Part shown: piece by piece, positions 16,627 through 25,786 of the stretch
Numbering within the stretch: position 1 is the first letter of the stretch
How the letters are laid out: each line of letters starts with the position of its first letter
From: Paenibacillus donghaensis
GTDB taxonomy: Bacteria; Bacillota; Bacilli; Paenibacillales; Paenibacillaceae
Direction: 5' to 3'
Length of the DNA: 64,000 bases
Assembly: GCF_002192415.1 (NCBI RefSeq)
Contig: NZ_CP021780.1
Coordinates: 4,216,001 to 4,280,000 of the forward strand
Position numbers and translations under genes: made by a program
Notes under the pieces: generated by a model
What the model saw: the letters and a program-made list of their open reading frames with translations, nothing else
Database searches by the model: none
Told to the model about the DNA's origin: nothing

Positions 16627-17238
16627 CTATTCTTTCTGCTTGTCTTCTTCGGCAGCAGTTGCTGCTGGTTGTTCAGCGGCATCCTCGGTTGGCTCTTCAA
16701 GCGTCAGCGGAGACGCGATTCTTACAATCAAAGTATCTTCAGGAGTAAGCACTTCCCAGCCCTCATGTTTCGGAAGGTCGGATACCAGCAATTGATCGCC
16801 GATCTCCAGCCCGCTGATGTCCACATCAAACTTGACTGTCAGCTTGTCCGGCAGCGTGCGGATATCCAGCTCATACAGCTCTACCTGCTGTACGCCGCCG
16901 TTCTTCACGCCTGCAGCTTCGCCGGTAAAGTGGAACGCGACCTTCGTATCCAGCTCTGCCTTCATGTCAATCTGCTGAAAATCAATATGCAGCAGCTGCC
17001 TTGATAAAGGCTGACGCTGCACCTCCTGGATCACAACGTTCTTTGCGCCGGAACCAGGAAGCTCCACTTTCAGGATGGCGCGCGGGTTTTTGCCCAGAAT
17101 TTCATTAATGGTCTTCGCATCAGCTGTAAAGGATTGAGTATCTGAACCTGCACCGTAGACGACAACCGGTACAAAACCTTTACTTCGCTGTGAAGAAGTA
17201 GAGCCGGATCTTTCTGTCAAACGTACTGTTGTATTCAT
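16627..17238 (-). CDS. rplY: 50S ribosomal protein L25 / general stress protein Ctc
   Basis: The 203-residue protein has the L25 N-terminal domain that binds 5S rRNA (TVRLTERSGSTSSQRSKGFVPVVVYG) and the TL5-type beta domain in the second half (LYELDIRTLPDKLTVKFDVD, LEIGDQLLVSDL), ending in an acidic Glu/Ala-rich tail (EEPTEDAAEQ) typical of the Ctc form. It belongs to the large ribosomal subunit and in Bacillus is induced by stress. Here the visible promoter is of the ordinary housekeeping type rather than SigB type. The ATG follows TAGGAGGAA; the leader is about 180 nt and contains a hairpin. Confidence 0.95.
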   Translation of the reverse strand: MNTTVRLTERSGSTSSQRSKGFVPVVVYGAGSDTQSFTADAKTINEILGKNPRAILKVELPGSGAKNVVIQEVQRQPLSRQLLHIDFQQIDMKAELDTKVAFHFTGEAAGVKNGGVQQVELYELDIRTLPDKLTVKFDVDISGLEIGDQLLVSDLPKHEGWEVLTPEDTLIVRIASPLTLEEPTEDAAEQPAATAAEEDKQKE

Positions 17239-17360
17239 GACATTTCCTCCTAAAAGTTTGGTTAGCTTAGACTACCTGCATTACTTCGGGCAAAACTCAC
17301 TTCGTAAGCATACGCAAGTTATGGTGATAATTCACAAGCTAAGTAGCGATTAAAAGATAA

Positions 17361-17390
17361 GACCGATTAGATATGTATCTCTAATCAGTC
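17361..17390 (-). promoter_or_regulatory. Hairpin in the rplY leader
   Basis: GACCGATTAGA and TCTAATCAGTC pair (one mismatch) around an 8-nt loop, about 120 nt upstream of the rplY start and inside its leader. A role in autoregulation or mRNA stability is possible but unproven. Confidence 0.35.
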
Positions 17391-17422
17391 TCTAATTAAC
17401 CATATTTGCGTGCATTGGAAAC

Positions 17423-17451
17423 AGTATAACACTGGCCAAAGGACAAGTCAA
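17423..17451 (-). promoter_or_regulatory. SigA-type promoter of rplY
   Basis: On the minus strand TTGACT (17446-17451) and TATACT (17423-17428) are separated by exactly 17 bp, near consensus for the housekeeping sigma factor. The start would fall near 17416, giving a leader of about 180 nt. Confidence 0.7.
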
Positions 17452-17535
17452 AATAGGCACAAGTGCAATATAAATCCAATTATAAAATAAATTCGCATAT
17501 GCCAGCAGCCATTGTTAGGATGCCTTAATCGGCTG

Positions 17536-18501
17536 TCAAACCAGGTGGCAGGCAACAAAATGCTCGCTTCCGGCATCCCGGAAGAGCGGGATTTCGGCCC
17601 TGCAGATTTCTTCGGCAAAAGGGCAGCGGGTATGAAATTTACAACCCGAAGGCGGGTTCGCCGGGCTAGGAATATCGCCCCTCAGCACAATCCTCTCCCT
17701 TTTCAGCTTTGGAATCGGAACGGGTACAGCCGAGAGCAGCGCTTTGGTATACGGATGAAGCGGGTGCTTGAACAGCTCGTCCCGGGAAGCGGTCTCCATC
17801 ATCGAACCCAGATACATCACGCCGATTCTTGAACATAAATGTTCCACCACACTCAGGTCGTGAGAAATGAACAGATACGTCAGCCCCTTGCTCTGTTGGA
17901 GCTTGCTGAACAGGTTGATGATCTGGGCTTGAATCGACACATCCAGCGCTGACACCGGCTCGTCGGCAATGATCAATCCGGGATTCAGGATCAGCGCCCG
18001 GGCAATGCCGATGCGCTGCCGCTGTCCTCCGGAGAACTCATGCGGGAAACGGTCAATATGATAAGTGGATAACCCGCAGGCCTCCAGCGCTTCCAGCACC
18101 AGCCCCCGCACCTCTGACCTGGTGCATAATCCATGATCCAGCAGCGCTTCACCTATGGCATCCCCTACCCGGACCCGGGGATTAAGCGAGCTGTAGGGGT
18201 CCTGGAAGATCAGCTGCATTTGCGGCCTGAGTTTGCGCATTTCCACCGGTGCCAGGGTATGGATGTCCACCCCCTTGAATTTAATTTGTCCGGCCGTTTT
18301 ATCGGTCAGACGCAGAATGGTTCTTCCGACCGTGCTCTTGCCGCTTCCGGATTCACCGACAAGCCCAAAGGTCTCCCCGGGCTGAATACGGATGCTGATA
18401 TCATCCACCGCTTTGACCTGCCCGACCGTGCGGTTCAGCAGTCCTTTGGTAACCGGAAAGTATTTCTTCAGATGATTGACTTCAAGCAAAGGTTCATACA
18501 T
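17536..18501 (-). CDS. Peptide/nickel-type ABC transporter ATP-binding protein (OppF/DppF type)
   Basis: The 321-residue ATPase has Walker [10 protein letters not shown], the signature [15 protein letters not shown], Walker [13 protein letters not shown], the switch histidine in FISHD, and the C-terminal oligopeptide-transporter extension ending with a Cys-rich segment ([15 protein letters not shown]) that in this family can bind an iron-sulfur cluster. A longer frame exists upstream, but the ATG at 18501 has GAGGAGG and overlaps the end of the upstream ATPase gene, giving the typical start MYEPLLEV. It is the last gene of the operon; no clear terminator follows. Confidence 0.92.
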   Translation of the reverse strand: MYEPLLEVNHLKKYFPVTKGLLNRTVGQVKAVDDISIRIQPGETFGLVGESGSGKSTVGRTILRLTDKTAGQIKFKGVDIHTLAPVEMRKLRPQMQLIFQDPYSSLNPRVRVGDAIGEALLDHGLCTRSEVRGLVLEALEACGLSTYHIDRFPHEFSGGQRQRIGIARALILNPGLIIADEPVSALDVSIQAQIINLFSKLQQSKGLTYLFISHDLSVVEHLCSRIGVMYLGSMMETASRDELFKHPLHPYTKALLSAVPVPIPKLKRERIVLRGDIPSPANPPSGCKFHTRCPFAEEICRAEIPLFRDAGSEHFVACHLV

Positions 18502-19477
18502 GATCAGGTTCCTCCTCATACAACCAGCAGGACACTTGCTGCTGACTGCCCACTTTTTGCAGACGCGGTTGTCTGCTCTGGCAGATGGGCCTGCAATGCT
18601 CACACCGGTCATGAAAATAACAAGATGGCGTAAGCTCAAGCGGGTTCGGCACTTGGCCGGGAATCGAATACAGCTCCTCCCGCCGCTGATAAATCACCGG
18701 CTTGGATTTCAAGAGTCCCTGTGTATAGGGATGCCGGGGATTCTCGAACAGCTGGACCACTTCGCCTTCCTCCACGATTTTGCCGGAATACATCACAATC
18801 ACGTAGTCTGCCATCTCCGCTACTACACCCAGATCGTGTGTAATCAGCAAAATTGACATATTCGAATGCTCTTTAATCTCACGCAGCATATCGAGAATCT
18901 GGGCCTGGATGGTCACATCCAGCGCCGTGGTCGGCTCATCGGCAATCAACAGCTTCGGTTGACAAGAAATCGCAATGGCAATCATAATGCGCTGCAGCAT
19001 CCCCCCGCTGAGTTCATGCGGATAACTGCTTACGATTTGCTCCGGCCGCGAGATGCCGACCTGCTTAATTAATTCAATGGCCCTGGCCCGTGCCTGTTGC
19101 TTCTTCATCTTCAAATGTACAATCAGCGGCTCCATGATCTGCTCACCGATTTGGAGAACCGGATTAAGCGAAGACATCGGCTCCTGAAAAATCATCGCGA
19201 TCTCATGGCCGCGAATGCTCCGCAATGTATTTTTATCCAGCTGCAATAAATCTTCTCCCTGAAAATCAATGCTTCCCTGAGCTACCTTGCCGCCAGGCTC
19301 TTCAACAAGTCCCATGATGGACATCGCGGTCACGCTTTTTCCGCAGCCCGATTCACCGACAATGCAGACCGTTTCCCCTTCCCTGATCCGGAAGCTCACG
19401 TCATCCACCGCTTTGACCTTTCCCTCTTCCATTTCGAAGTGCGTGCTCAGACCGTCTACGCGCAGTAAAGAATTCAT
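18494..19477 (-). CDS. Peptide/nickel-type ABC transporter ATP-binding protein (OppD/DppD type)
   Basis: The protein has Walker A GESGCGKSVTA, signature LSGGMLQRIMIAIAI, Walker B LLIADEPTTALD and the OppD-type C-terminal extension with CYFHDRCEHC. It pairs with the OppF-type subunit to drive import. A GTG at 19489 is also in frame, but the ATG at 19477 has GGTGG about 9 nt upstream and gives the usual start MNSLLRVDGL. It overlaps the next gene by 8 nt and follows the permease gene by 12 nt, so the genes are co-translated. Confidence 0.92.
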   Translation of the reverse strand: MNSLLRVDGLSTHFEMEEGKVKAVDDVSFRIREGETVCIVGESGCGKSVTAMSIMGLVEEPGGKVAQGSIDFQGEDLLQLDKNTLRSIRGHEIAMIFQEPMSSLNPVLQIGEQIMEPLIVHLKMKKQQARARAIELIKQVGISRPEQIVSSYPHELSGGMLQRIMIAIAISCQPKLLIADEPTTALDVTIQAQILDMLREIKEHSNMSILLITHDLGVVAEMADYVIVMYSGKIVEEGEVVQLFENPRHPYTQGLLKSKPVIYQRREELYSIPGQVPNPLELTPSCYFHDRCEHCRPICQSRQPRLQKVGSQQQVSCWLYEEEPDHV

Positions 19478-19489
19478 GCTGAAGGCCAC

Positions 19490-20413
19490 CTACCTCTTCT
19501 GTTTGGGATCAAGCACGTCTCTGAGGCCGTCACCGAATATATTTATGGCAATTACTGTTGCAAAAATAGACAGTCCCGGCGGAATCCACAGCCAGGGACG
19601 CTGCTGGAAATCGATCATGTTATTCGCGGCATCAATCATGTTCCCCCAGGTTGGCGTGGGTGGCATAACGCCCAATCCAAAGAAGCTTAGCACCGACTCG
19701 CTGAGGATAGCTCCACCGATATTCAGCGTAGCCATGACGATCAGGAGTGGCACGATATTGGGCAGCAGATGAACCCATAACTTGCGCCAATCGCGCAGTC
19801 CCAGCACCACCGTTGCCTGCATGAACTCCCGCTCCCTCAGACTGAGCATCTGCCCCCGCACCATCCGGGCCAGACCCGGCCAATTGACAATGCTGAGCAT
19901 GAGCATGACGATATACATCCGGTAATCCGTCGGGATCTTCCATTCCGAGAGCAACGCTCCAAATATAAATAACAGGGGTAAGCTCGGCACGGTCAGCAGC
20001 AGATCCGCGAGGCGCATAATGATCTGATCCGCGATCCCGCGATAGTACCCGGCAATGGCGCCGAGCAGCGAACCTATAAAGACCGAGAGTACCATCGAGG
20101 CGAGGCCTACGGTCAGGGAGATCCGGCCCGCCTGCATCACACGGGTCATAATGTCTCTGCCCAGCGCATCGGTTCCCAGCCAGTGCTTCAGGCCCGGGGC
20201 CTTGTTCATCATTGCCATATTAATTTTGTTATCGGTATACGGTGAGAATAAGGGACCCACAAAACAAAGTGCAAACATAAAGATAACCACCACAAACCCG
20301 GAGACCGCCAATTTGTTCCCCAGCAGTCTGCGCACAGACTGTTTGAACAATGACGATTTCCCTGACCGTGACTGCAACTTCTGAAGCGGAGCGACACTAC
20401 TATTCATTGCCAA
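19490..20413 (-). CDS. Peptide/nickel-type ABC transporter permease (OppC/DppC type)
   Basis: The 307-residue membrane protein has an N-terminal helix (LAVSGFVVVIFMFALCFVG), the periplasmic segment NKAPGLKHWLGTDALGRDI typical of OppC/DppC, about five further helices and the EAA loop around VLGLRDWRKLWVHLLPNIVP that contacts the ATPases. The TTG start at 20413 lies 6 nt after AGGAGGGG; the nearby ATG (20407) is spaced less well. It forms the channel together with the OppB-type subunit encoded just upstream. Confidence 0.92.
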   Translation of the reverse strand: MAMNSSVAPLQKLQSRSGKSSLFKQSVRRLLGNKLAVSGFVVVIFMFALCFVGPLFSPYTDNKINMAMMNKAPGLKHWLGTDALGRDIMTRVMQAGRISLTVGLASMVLSVFIGSLLGAIAGYYRGIADQIIMRLADLLLTVPSLPLLFIFGALLSEWKIPTDYRMYIVMLMLSIVNWPGLARMVRGQMLSLREREFMQATVVLGLRDWRKLWVHLLPNIVPLLIVMATLNIGGAILSESVLSFFGLGVMPPTPTWGNMIDAANNMIDFQQRPWLWIPPGLSIFATVIAINIFGDGLRDVLDPKQKR

Positions 20414-20426
20414 TGCAGTCCCCTCC

Positions 20427-21383
20427 TCATTGTAACCGGACGCGGGGATCTGCTACGCGGTAAAGAATATCCGACAGCAGCGTCCCGATCACGGTCAGAA
20501 TCGCAATAAACATGGTAAAGCCCATCAATAACGGGTAATCTCTCAGCCCGAAGGACTGCATGTACAGCTGGCCAATCCCCGGCCAGTTGAAGATTTTCTC
20601 AATAATCAGTGATCCTCCGAACAATGCCGGAAGCTCGAAGCCGACGAGCGTAATCGCAGGAAGCAGCGCGTTGCGCAGGGCATGCGTGAACAGCACCTTC
20701 CGTTCCTTCAGGCCTTTGGCCCTTGCGGTGCGGATGTAATCCTGCTTCAGCACATCGATCATATTGCTGCGGAAGTAACGGGTCAGCGAGCCGAGTCCCA
20801 GCAGCGTCATGACAACAACGGGCAGGGTCATATGCTGCACAACTTCCTTGAAGTACGCCATTCCAGTGGCATTGCTGCCCGTGGTGATCATCCCTCCCGG
20901 AGGGAGCCACTTCAGATCGACCGCCAGAATCTTGATCAGGAACAGGCCGATAAAAAAGGACGGAAGCGACATGGCCGCAAACACCGCCACCATCACCAGT
21001 GTGTCGAACCAGGAGTATTGCCGGTAAGCTGAAACTACGCCCACAATCACCGCAATGACCCAGGTCAAGAAAGTCGACACCGCAGCCAGCAAAAAGGAAT
21101 TCCAGATATACTCGTTGAACAGCTGAAGCACCGGCTTCTGCTGGGCAAGCGAAATTCCGAAATCCCCGTGAAGCGCATTCTTCATCCAGAGGCCATAACG
21201 CTCCAGCATCGGTTTATTCAAGCCATAGATCTCCCGCAGCTCCGCTTTGCGTTCTGCCGTTAATTTAATGTTTCCGGTGATGAAGTCGCCGGGCGCGGAG
21301 GCATAGAGGCAGAAGATCAGCAAGGAAGCTGCAAATAGAATGATGAACATGTACAGCAGTCTTTTCGTTAAGTAAGTGCTCAT
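20427..21383 (-). CDS. Peptide/nickel-type ABC transporter permease (OppB/DppB type)
   Basis: The 318-residue protein has six predicted helices, the conserved N-terminal segment LLYMFIILFAASLLIFCL, the periplasmic GLNKPMLERYGLWMKNALHGDFG, and the EAA loop YIRTARAKGLKERKVLFTHALRNALLP. It is the partner of the OppC-type permease downstream (gap 13 bp). The ATG follows GGAGCAGGAA. An intergenic hairpin separates it from the binding-protein gene. Confidence 0.92.
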   Translation of the reverse strand: MSTYLTKRLLYMFIILFAASLLIFCLYASAPGDFITGNIKLTAERKAELREIYGLNKPMLERYGLWMKNALHGDFGISLAQQKPVLQLFNEYIWNSFLLAAVSTFLTWVIAVIVGVVSAYRQYSWFDTLVMVAVFAAMSLPSFFIGLFLIKILAVDLKWLPPGGMITTGSNATGMAYFKEVVQHMTLPVVVMTLLGLGSLTRYFRSNMIDVLKQDYIRTARAKGLKERKVLFTHALRNALLPAITLVGFELPALFGGSLIIEKIFNWPGIGQLYMQSFGLRDYPLLMGFTMFIAILTVIGTLLSDILYRVADPRVRLQ

Positions 21384-21410
21384 GACAAGTTCCTGCTCCT
21401 TAAAAGCGCT

Positions 21411-21448
21411 CCCCTGACTATGCAGTCCACAGACCCCATAGCCAGGGG
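21411..21448 (-). promoter_or_regulatory. Intergenic hairpin between binding-protein and permease genes
   Basis: CCCCTGACTATG (21411-21422) pairs with CATAGCCAGGGG (21437-21448), one mismatch, without a following T-run. Such stems after a binding-protein gene usually stabilise its mRNA or attenuate transcription so that more binding protein than permease is made. Confidence 0.5.
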
Positions 21449-21460
21449 AAGCCGAGTTTT

Positions 21461-23224
21461 TTACTTCAGCGTCCAGTTCGGCAGGCTGCCGGCCAGACCG
21501 ATGAACGGACTGACCGAGAGGTTCTGAATACGGCCGTTATAGGCGTATACTGTCTTTTTATAATTGGTCGGAATAAGCGGGAGCTCATCGTTGAACAACT
21601 GGTACAGTTCTTTATAGATCTTCTTGCGCTGTTCAATGTCCGTGGTAGCGAGCGCCTGGTCATAAAGTTCATAGAATTTAGGATTGTCGTAATCCGTGAT
21701 TTCCCCGTTGAAGAACTGCATGAGTCCTTCCGATGGATCGGTCAGCATGCTGGTCGAGAAGGACACCAGATCATAGTCCCCGCTCTCCATCTTCGAGACC
21801 AGCGAGTTGAAGTCAGCAAACACTTCCGGTTGAAAATCTATGCCAAGCGCTTCAAAGTTCTCTTTGGCCACAGCGATAAAAATATCCGTATTCTTGCTCT
21901 TGGAACCCAAGTAATGAATCGTTAGCGGTTTGCCGTCTTTCTCACGGATTCCGCCAGCACCAGCTGTCCAGCCTGCTTCGTCCAGCAGTTTCTTGGCTTG
22001 TTCAGGATCGTATTGGTACGGGTTGATTCCTTCTTCGGTGTAGGACCAGGAAATGGGCGAAGCCGGAATATTCGCAACGGAGCCGGCGCCTTGCGTGGCA
22101 TCCACATAAATGCTCTGGCGGTCCAGTCCATAGACGATGGCTTGACGGACTCTTTTATCCGCCAATTGCTCATGCTTCAGGTTGACCTGCATATAGCCAT
22201 ACGTACTCGGAGTGTACGGAATGATATTCACGAACCCCAGCGCTTTCAGCTTCTCGACATTCTCCTCTGTTGCACTGAAGGAGACATAGTCGACTTCCCC
22301 CGTCTCCACGAACTGCCATACATCGCCTTCTGTTGTTTTATAAATGAAATGTTCGGTCTTCGGCTTGCCTTTAAAATAGTTCTCATTCGCTACAAAACGC
22401 ACCTCTTGTCCGGGAAGGAATTTCTCCAGCTTGTAAGGGCCATCACCCAGCGGGTGTTCATGCAGTTTCTTGATATATTCGAGCTGGCCGAATGTGTAAT
22501 CCTTGCCATAGTAGGCTTTGGACAGCACATTCGAGCCCAGCGTCACGAGCGCAGTCGCATTGGGCTTCTCCAGTGTGGCTGAGATCGTCTGCGGATCAAT
22601 GACCTTGATGCCCGCAACTGTCTGTGCAGTCCCTTCTTTATAAGCCGTGCCCCCTTGCACGTTCAGTGTGGGCAGTTGAGAGCCTCCGTCGTAAGCTTTG
22701 TCGAGTTGAATGGTCCAGGTGAACGCCACATCCTCCGCGGTTAACGGGGAGCCGTCGCTGAACTTCAAAGCTTTGCGCAAATGAAAGGTGTAGGTAAGCT
22801 GATCGTCCGATACGTCCCAGCTCTCCGCCAGTTCCGGTACAGGAACCCCTTTCTCATCTACAGTCACTAGCGAAGCATAGAGCAGTGAGGAGACATTGCC
22901 GTCATACCCGCTCTGCTGAAAATAAGGTGTAAACGCACCGCTCGGGTCTGTAAGCCCGACGATAATGGTGTCCGTGCGTTTCTGAGCGACGGCGGGCAGT
23001 TTCGACAGATCGGTGGCTGTAAAGGGTTCGCTGAGCGCTCCAGCCGGTACAATAGTTGATTCCGCCGCGTTATTCGTTGCCGTACCTGCGTCTGCCGGAG
23101 CCGTTGCTGCTCCCGTGTTCGAGGTAGACGAAGCGTTCGAGCCGCTATTGTTGCCCGCGCAAGCGGACAGCAGCAAAGAACTTGTAATCAGTAATGTGGC
23201 CAGTAAAAACGTACTTTTTTTCAT
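21461..23224 (-). CDS. Peptide/nickel-type ABC transporter substrate-binding lipoprotein
   Basis: The 587-residue protein is a lipoprotein: signal peptide with lipobox LLLSAC and lipidated Cys22, then a Ser/Asn/Ala-rich linker. The mature part is a family 5 extracellular binding protein (DDQLTYTFHLRKALKFSDGSPLTAEDVAFTW, VRQAIVYGLDRQSIY, EQAKKLLDEAGW). It captures the substrate, most likely peptides, outside the membrane. A longer frame starts at 23272, but MKKSTFLL at 23224 follows GGGAGC and gives a normal signal peptide. First gene of the five-gene importer operon. Confidence 0.92.
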   Translation of the reverse strand: MKKSTFLLATLLITSSLLLSACAGNNSGSNASSTSNTGAATAPADAGTATNNAAESTIVPAGALSEPFTATDLSKLPAVAQKRTDTIIVGLTDPSGAFTPYFQQSGYDGNVSSLLYASLVTVDEKGVPVPELAESWDVSDDQLTYTFHLRKALKFSDGSPLTAEDVAFTWTIQLDKAYDGGSQLPTLNVQGGTAYKEGTAQTVAGIKVIDPQTISATLEKPNATALVTLGSNVLSKAYYGKDYTFGQLEYIKKLHEHPLGDGPYKLEKFLPGQEVRFVANENYFKGKPKTEHFIYKTTEGDVWQFVETGEVDYVSFSATEENVEKLKALGFVNIIPYTPSTYGYMQVNLKHEQLADKRVRQAIVYGLDRQSIYVDATQGAGSVANIPASPISWSYTEEGINPYQYDPEQAKKLLDEAGWTAGAGGIREKDGKPLTIHYLGSKSKNTDIFIAVAKENFEALGIDFQPEVFADFNSLVSKMESGDYDLVSFSTSMLTDPSEGLMQFFNGEITDYDNPKFYELYDQALATTDIEQRKKIYKELYQLFNDELPLIPTNYKKTVYAYNGRIQNLSVSPFIGLAGSLPNWTLK

Positions 23225-23304
23225 TGACTCAGCTCCCTTTTCTCTCTGCAAATATAATGCCCATAATCCCAATCCACTAAGTATGAATATTGCCGATAGA
23301 TCCC

Positions 23305-23333
23305 ATTATAGGAATTATTTAATGTTCTGTAAA
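23305..23333 (-). promoter_or_regulatory. SigA-type promoter of the importer operon
   Basis: On the minus strand TTTACA (23328-23333) and a perfect TATAAT (23305-23310) are 17 bp apart. The -35 box lies inside the right part of the 43-bp palindrome. Confidence 0.75.
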
Positions 23334-23367
23334 TAGAGAACTTAAAGTTAATTCTCTATACACAGAA
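23325..23367. promoter_or_regulatory. 43-bp operator-like palindrome overlapping the -35 box of the importer operon
   Basis: The arms are TTCTGT-aa-ATAGAGAA and TTCTCTAT-ac-ACAGAA, 14 matched positions each with equal 2-nt gaps, around an 11-nt centre. One end covers the -35 hexamer. A dimeric or tetrameric repressor bound here should shut the promoter. The winged-helix regulator gene immediately upstream is the obvious candidate. Confidence 0.7.
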
Positions 23368-23385
23368 TTGATAATGCAATTTGCA

Positions 23386-23431
23386 CTAAAAAAGCCAAAG
23401 CTCCCTCTGGCAGAGAGGAAGCTTTGGCTTC
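23386..23431 (-). terminator. Terminator of the winged-helix regulator gene
   Basis: AAGCCAAAGC pairs with GCTTTGGCTT around an inner CCTCT/AGAGG stem; on the minus strand it is followed by TTTTTT. It separates the regulator gene from the importer operon, so the two are transcribed independently. Confidence 0.85.
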
Positions 23432-23441
23432 TTAATCCATA

Positions 23442-24353
23442 CTATTGGAGATAAGCATACAACTGATCGTTCATCTGCTGGATGCCTTGGAGGCGCAGAC
23501 TGTAGCTGGTCACATTCTCCCCTTCGATGTAGGCATACAGCATACCCGCCGAGCGGAGGCTGAATATATGATCATGGACGATCCCTTTGGAGATTCCCGC
23601 CTGCTTCACAATTTCCGTAAACGTCCGGCGTTCCCCGCTCAGGGACTGGAGAATCTTGAGACGGCTCTTCTCACCCAAGCTGCGCAAGGTCCTATGCATA
23701 AATGGAGGAATGTCTTCTTGGGCCGAGGATATCCGGGCAGAATAATGACAGAGAGTCAAGCTGCCGTAGCAATAGATAATGTTGGCGGGCTGAAAATGGA
23801 ACTGGGGAATCAGCACCACCTGCTGCAAGCCCTCGATAGGCTCAAAATAAAATCCATTCGTGGTTGCATCGATGAAAGCAGCTGGGTCCAGACTACTTAC
23901 CGCCAGCTGCTGCTTCTCGTCAGCATGCTTCCTAAGCGCAGACAATAGTTCAGGATCACACTTGCTGAAATATTGGCGGTTCCATTCGGTTAGCAAAAAC
24001 AGCATTTCACTGCGAAATTCTTCCATATGGCTCGGGAAAACAGTAATGAAACCGGACAAGGTCTCATACAGCTCCCCGATGGACAAGCCTGCGATCCACA
24101 CCAGCACACTCTCCACCGTTTCTTTACAGGGACAACAATAAATGAGCAGGTTCATCAATTTCCAATTTTGATCCAGCTCCGTCTGTTCGAGCCGGGACAG
24201 CAGCTCCTCACTCAAGCCCTTTGCCGTTTCGGCAGCCCACCCCGGACCCAAATCCATTTTTTTGTAGGATCTTTTGCAAATAAAAGTATGTAAGCTGTTC
24301 ACTAATTCATAGATCGGTTGAAACTGGATCTCCACCTCGTAGGTCACGGGCAC
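23442..24353 (-). CDS. ArsR-like winged-helix transcriptional regulator with large N-terminal domain
   Basis: The 303-residue protein has a long helical N-terminal region (1-205) of unknown function and a C-terminal winged helix with LRSLGEKSRLKILQSLSGERRTFTEIVKQAGISKGIVHDHIFSLRSAGM, the ArsR-type DNA-binding pattern. The N-terminal part may sense a ligand, perhaps linked to the transported substrate. It lies directly upstream of the importer operon on the same strand, with a terminator between, and the strong palindrome at 23325-23367 is its likely target. That assignment is inference from position. Confidence 0.75.
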   Translation of the reverse strand: MPVTYEVEIQFQPIYELVNSLHTFICKRSYKKMDLGPGWAAETAKGLSEELLSRLEQTELDQNWKLMNLLIYCCPCKETVESVLVWIAGLSIGELYETLSGFITVFPSHMEEFRSEMLFLLTEWNRQYFSKCDPELLSALRKHADEKQQLAVSSLDPAAFIDATTNGFYFEPIEGLQQVVLIPQFHFQPANIIYCYGSLTLCHYSARISSAQEDIPPFMHRTLRSLGEKSRLKILQSLSGERRTFTEIVKQAGISKGIVHDHIFSLRSAGMLYAYIEGENVTSYSLRLQGIQQMNDQLYAYLQ

Positions 24354-24501
24354 TCCTCCTGATGCGTCTTCTATTCATTGCAGCGTTAGTGCCTTAATCT
24401 TATTGTATATACCAGCTGGGATGCAAGCCATTCCCGGTCTCTCGCTTTTTGAGAGCCAGAGTAGTAAAATAAAACCATTCGACAAAACAGGAGTGAAGAA
24501 T

Positions 24502-24798
24502 ATGGAACGGATTGAACATGAAGAAGGAAGATTCTATGTTGCAAAAGACGGTAAGGACCTTGCCGAAATTACATACAAACGTAATGAAATCGCGGGAGAA
24601 CTGGTGATTGAGCACACCCGGGTCTCCGAGGAATTACGTGGGCAGGGTACTGGCGAGAAGCTCGTACAAACGGTTGTAGAGAAAGCGCGCAAAGAAAATC
24701 TGAAGATCGTGCCTGAGTGCTCCTATGCAGCACATCAATTCAAAAAACATCCGGAGTATCATGACGTGCTCAGCGGAGACGGAAGCCAGCCCAACTAA
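24502..24798 (+). CDS. Small GNAT-like N-acetyltransferase (YidJ/COG2388 type)
   Basis: The 98-residue protein has the short GNAT fold: FYVAKDGKDLAEITYKR, then [23 protein letters not shown] with the acetyl-CoA loop RGQGTG, and CSYAAHQFKKHPEY near the end, as in the YjdJ/COG2388 group. Its substrate is unknown. The frame extends upstream to 24403, but the ATG at 24502 lies just after AGGAGTG and gives the family N-terminus. It is encoded upstream of a second, larger acetyltransferase on the same strand. Confidence 0.88.
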   Translation: MERIEHEEGRFYVAKDGKDLAEITYKRNEIAGELVIEHTRVSEELRGQGTGEKLVQTVVEKARKENLKIVPECSYAAHQFKKHPEYHDVLSGDGSQPN

Positions 24799-24902
24799 TG
24801 GGGGTACCCGTTTCCGATGAGCCACCTCTGGTTCTGCCGGCGCCTGCACAATCGACTGCAGGCACACGGGAAGATCTATCCACTACTTAGGAGGAAACGG
24901 GT

Positions 24903-25751
24903 TTGAATACAATGGATACATGGAAAGAAATCGAAGAATTACAGCTGCGCTGTGAACAATATGAGGGTATCTCGCTGAAGTTAAACTGGGATATGCTGCG
25001 CCAGCCGCAGGTTCCCGGAGGAACCGAGCAGCTGCTGACCTATGAAGATGGACAACTGGTCGGCTTTATGGGTCTGTATGGCTTTGCCAGCAGCATGGAA
25101 ATTTGCGGCATGGTCCGTCCGGGCTTCCGCCGGCGGGGTATCTTTACTGCGCTCTGGAATCAGGCATTAGCCATTATTGAGCGCAACCGCACCAGCAGTG
25201 TGCTGCTGAACACTCCAGCCGGCTCGGCTTCCGGCACCGGATTCCTGACGGGATTGCCGCTGAAGTTCAGCCATTCCGAATATCAGATGAAATGGGATGC
25301 TGCCGCAGCTAAGCTGGCTTCATCCGACGCCAGCTCAGCCGCCAGTTCGGTGGTGCTGCGCCCTGCACGTGAGGATGAATTCGACATCCTGGTAGAGCTG
25401 GACAGCAGCGGGTTTGATATAAGCAAGGAAGACGCCGCCGAGGTCTACCGGCTCCAGAAACAGGAAAACATGCAGGAGCATGTAATGATTGAGCTGGATG
25501 GCCAGCCGGCCGGCAAAATGCGGCTGTGGACCGAGGACAACGAGACATGGATTTATGGCCTCACGGTTTCGGTGAAGCTGCGAGGCCTTGGCATCGGCCG
25601 CAGCGCGCTGATGCAGACCATCGAAAGGGAACGCCGCAATTATAACGGAATTAATCTTGAGGTTGCCCTGGATAACCCCAATGCCCTCCGTTTATACGAG
25701 AGCTGCGGATTTGTCATTGTGAACAAACAGGATTACTACTCCTATAAATAG
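24903..25751 (+). CDS. GNAT family N-acetyltransferase, two-domain
   Basis: The 282-residue protein contains two GNAT modules. The first has MVRPGFRRRGIFTALWNQAL near residue 75, the second VSVKLRGLGIGRSALMQTIERERRNYNGI near 220 followed by LEVALDNPNALRLYESCGF, the classic C-terminal motif. Tandem GNATs of this kind occur in mycothiol-synthase-like and antibiotic-modifying enzymes, but the acceptor here cannot be named. The TTG start has AGGAGG 8-9 nt upstream. Confidence 0.88.
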   Translation: MNTMDTWKEIEELQLRCEQYEGISLKLNWDMLRQPQVPGGTEQLLTYEDGQLVGFMGLYGFASSMEICGMVRPGFRRRGIFTALWNQALAIIERNRTSSVLLNTPAGSASGTGFLTGLPLKFSHSEYQMKWDAAAAKLASSDASSAASSVVLRPAREDEFDILVELDSSGFDISKEDAAEVYRLQKQENMQEHVMIELDGQPAGKMRLWTEDNETWIYGLTVSVKLRGLGIGRSALMQTIERERRNYNGINLEVALDNPNALRLYESCGFVIVNKQDYYSYK

Positions 25752-25786
25752 AAACGGGTTCAGCGATCGCTATAAGATCCTAAGCA

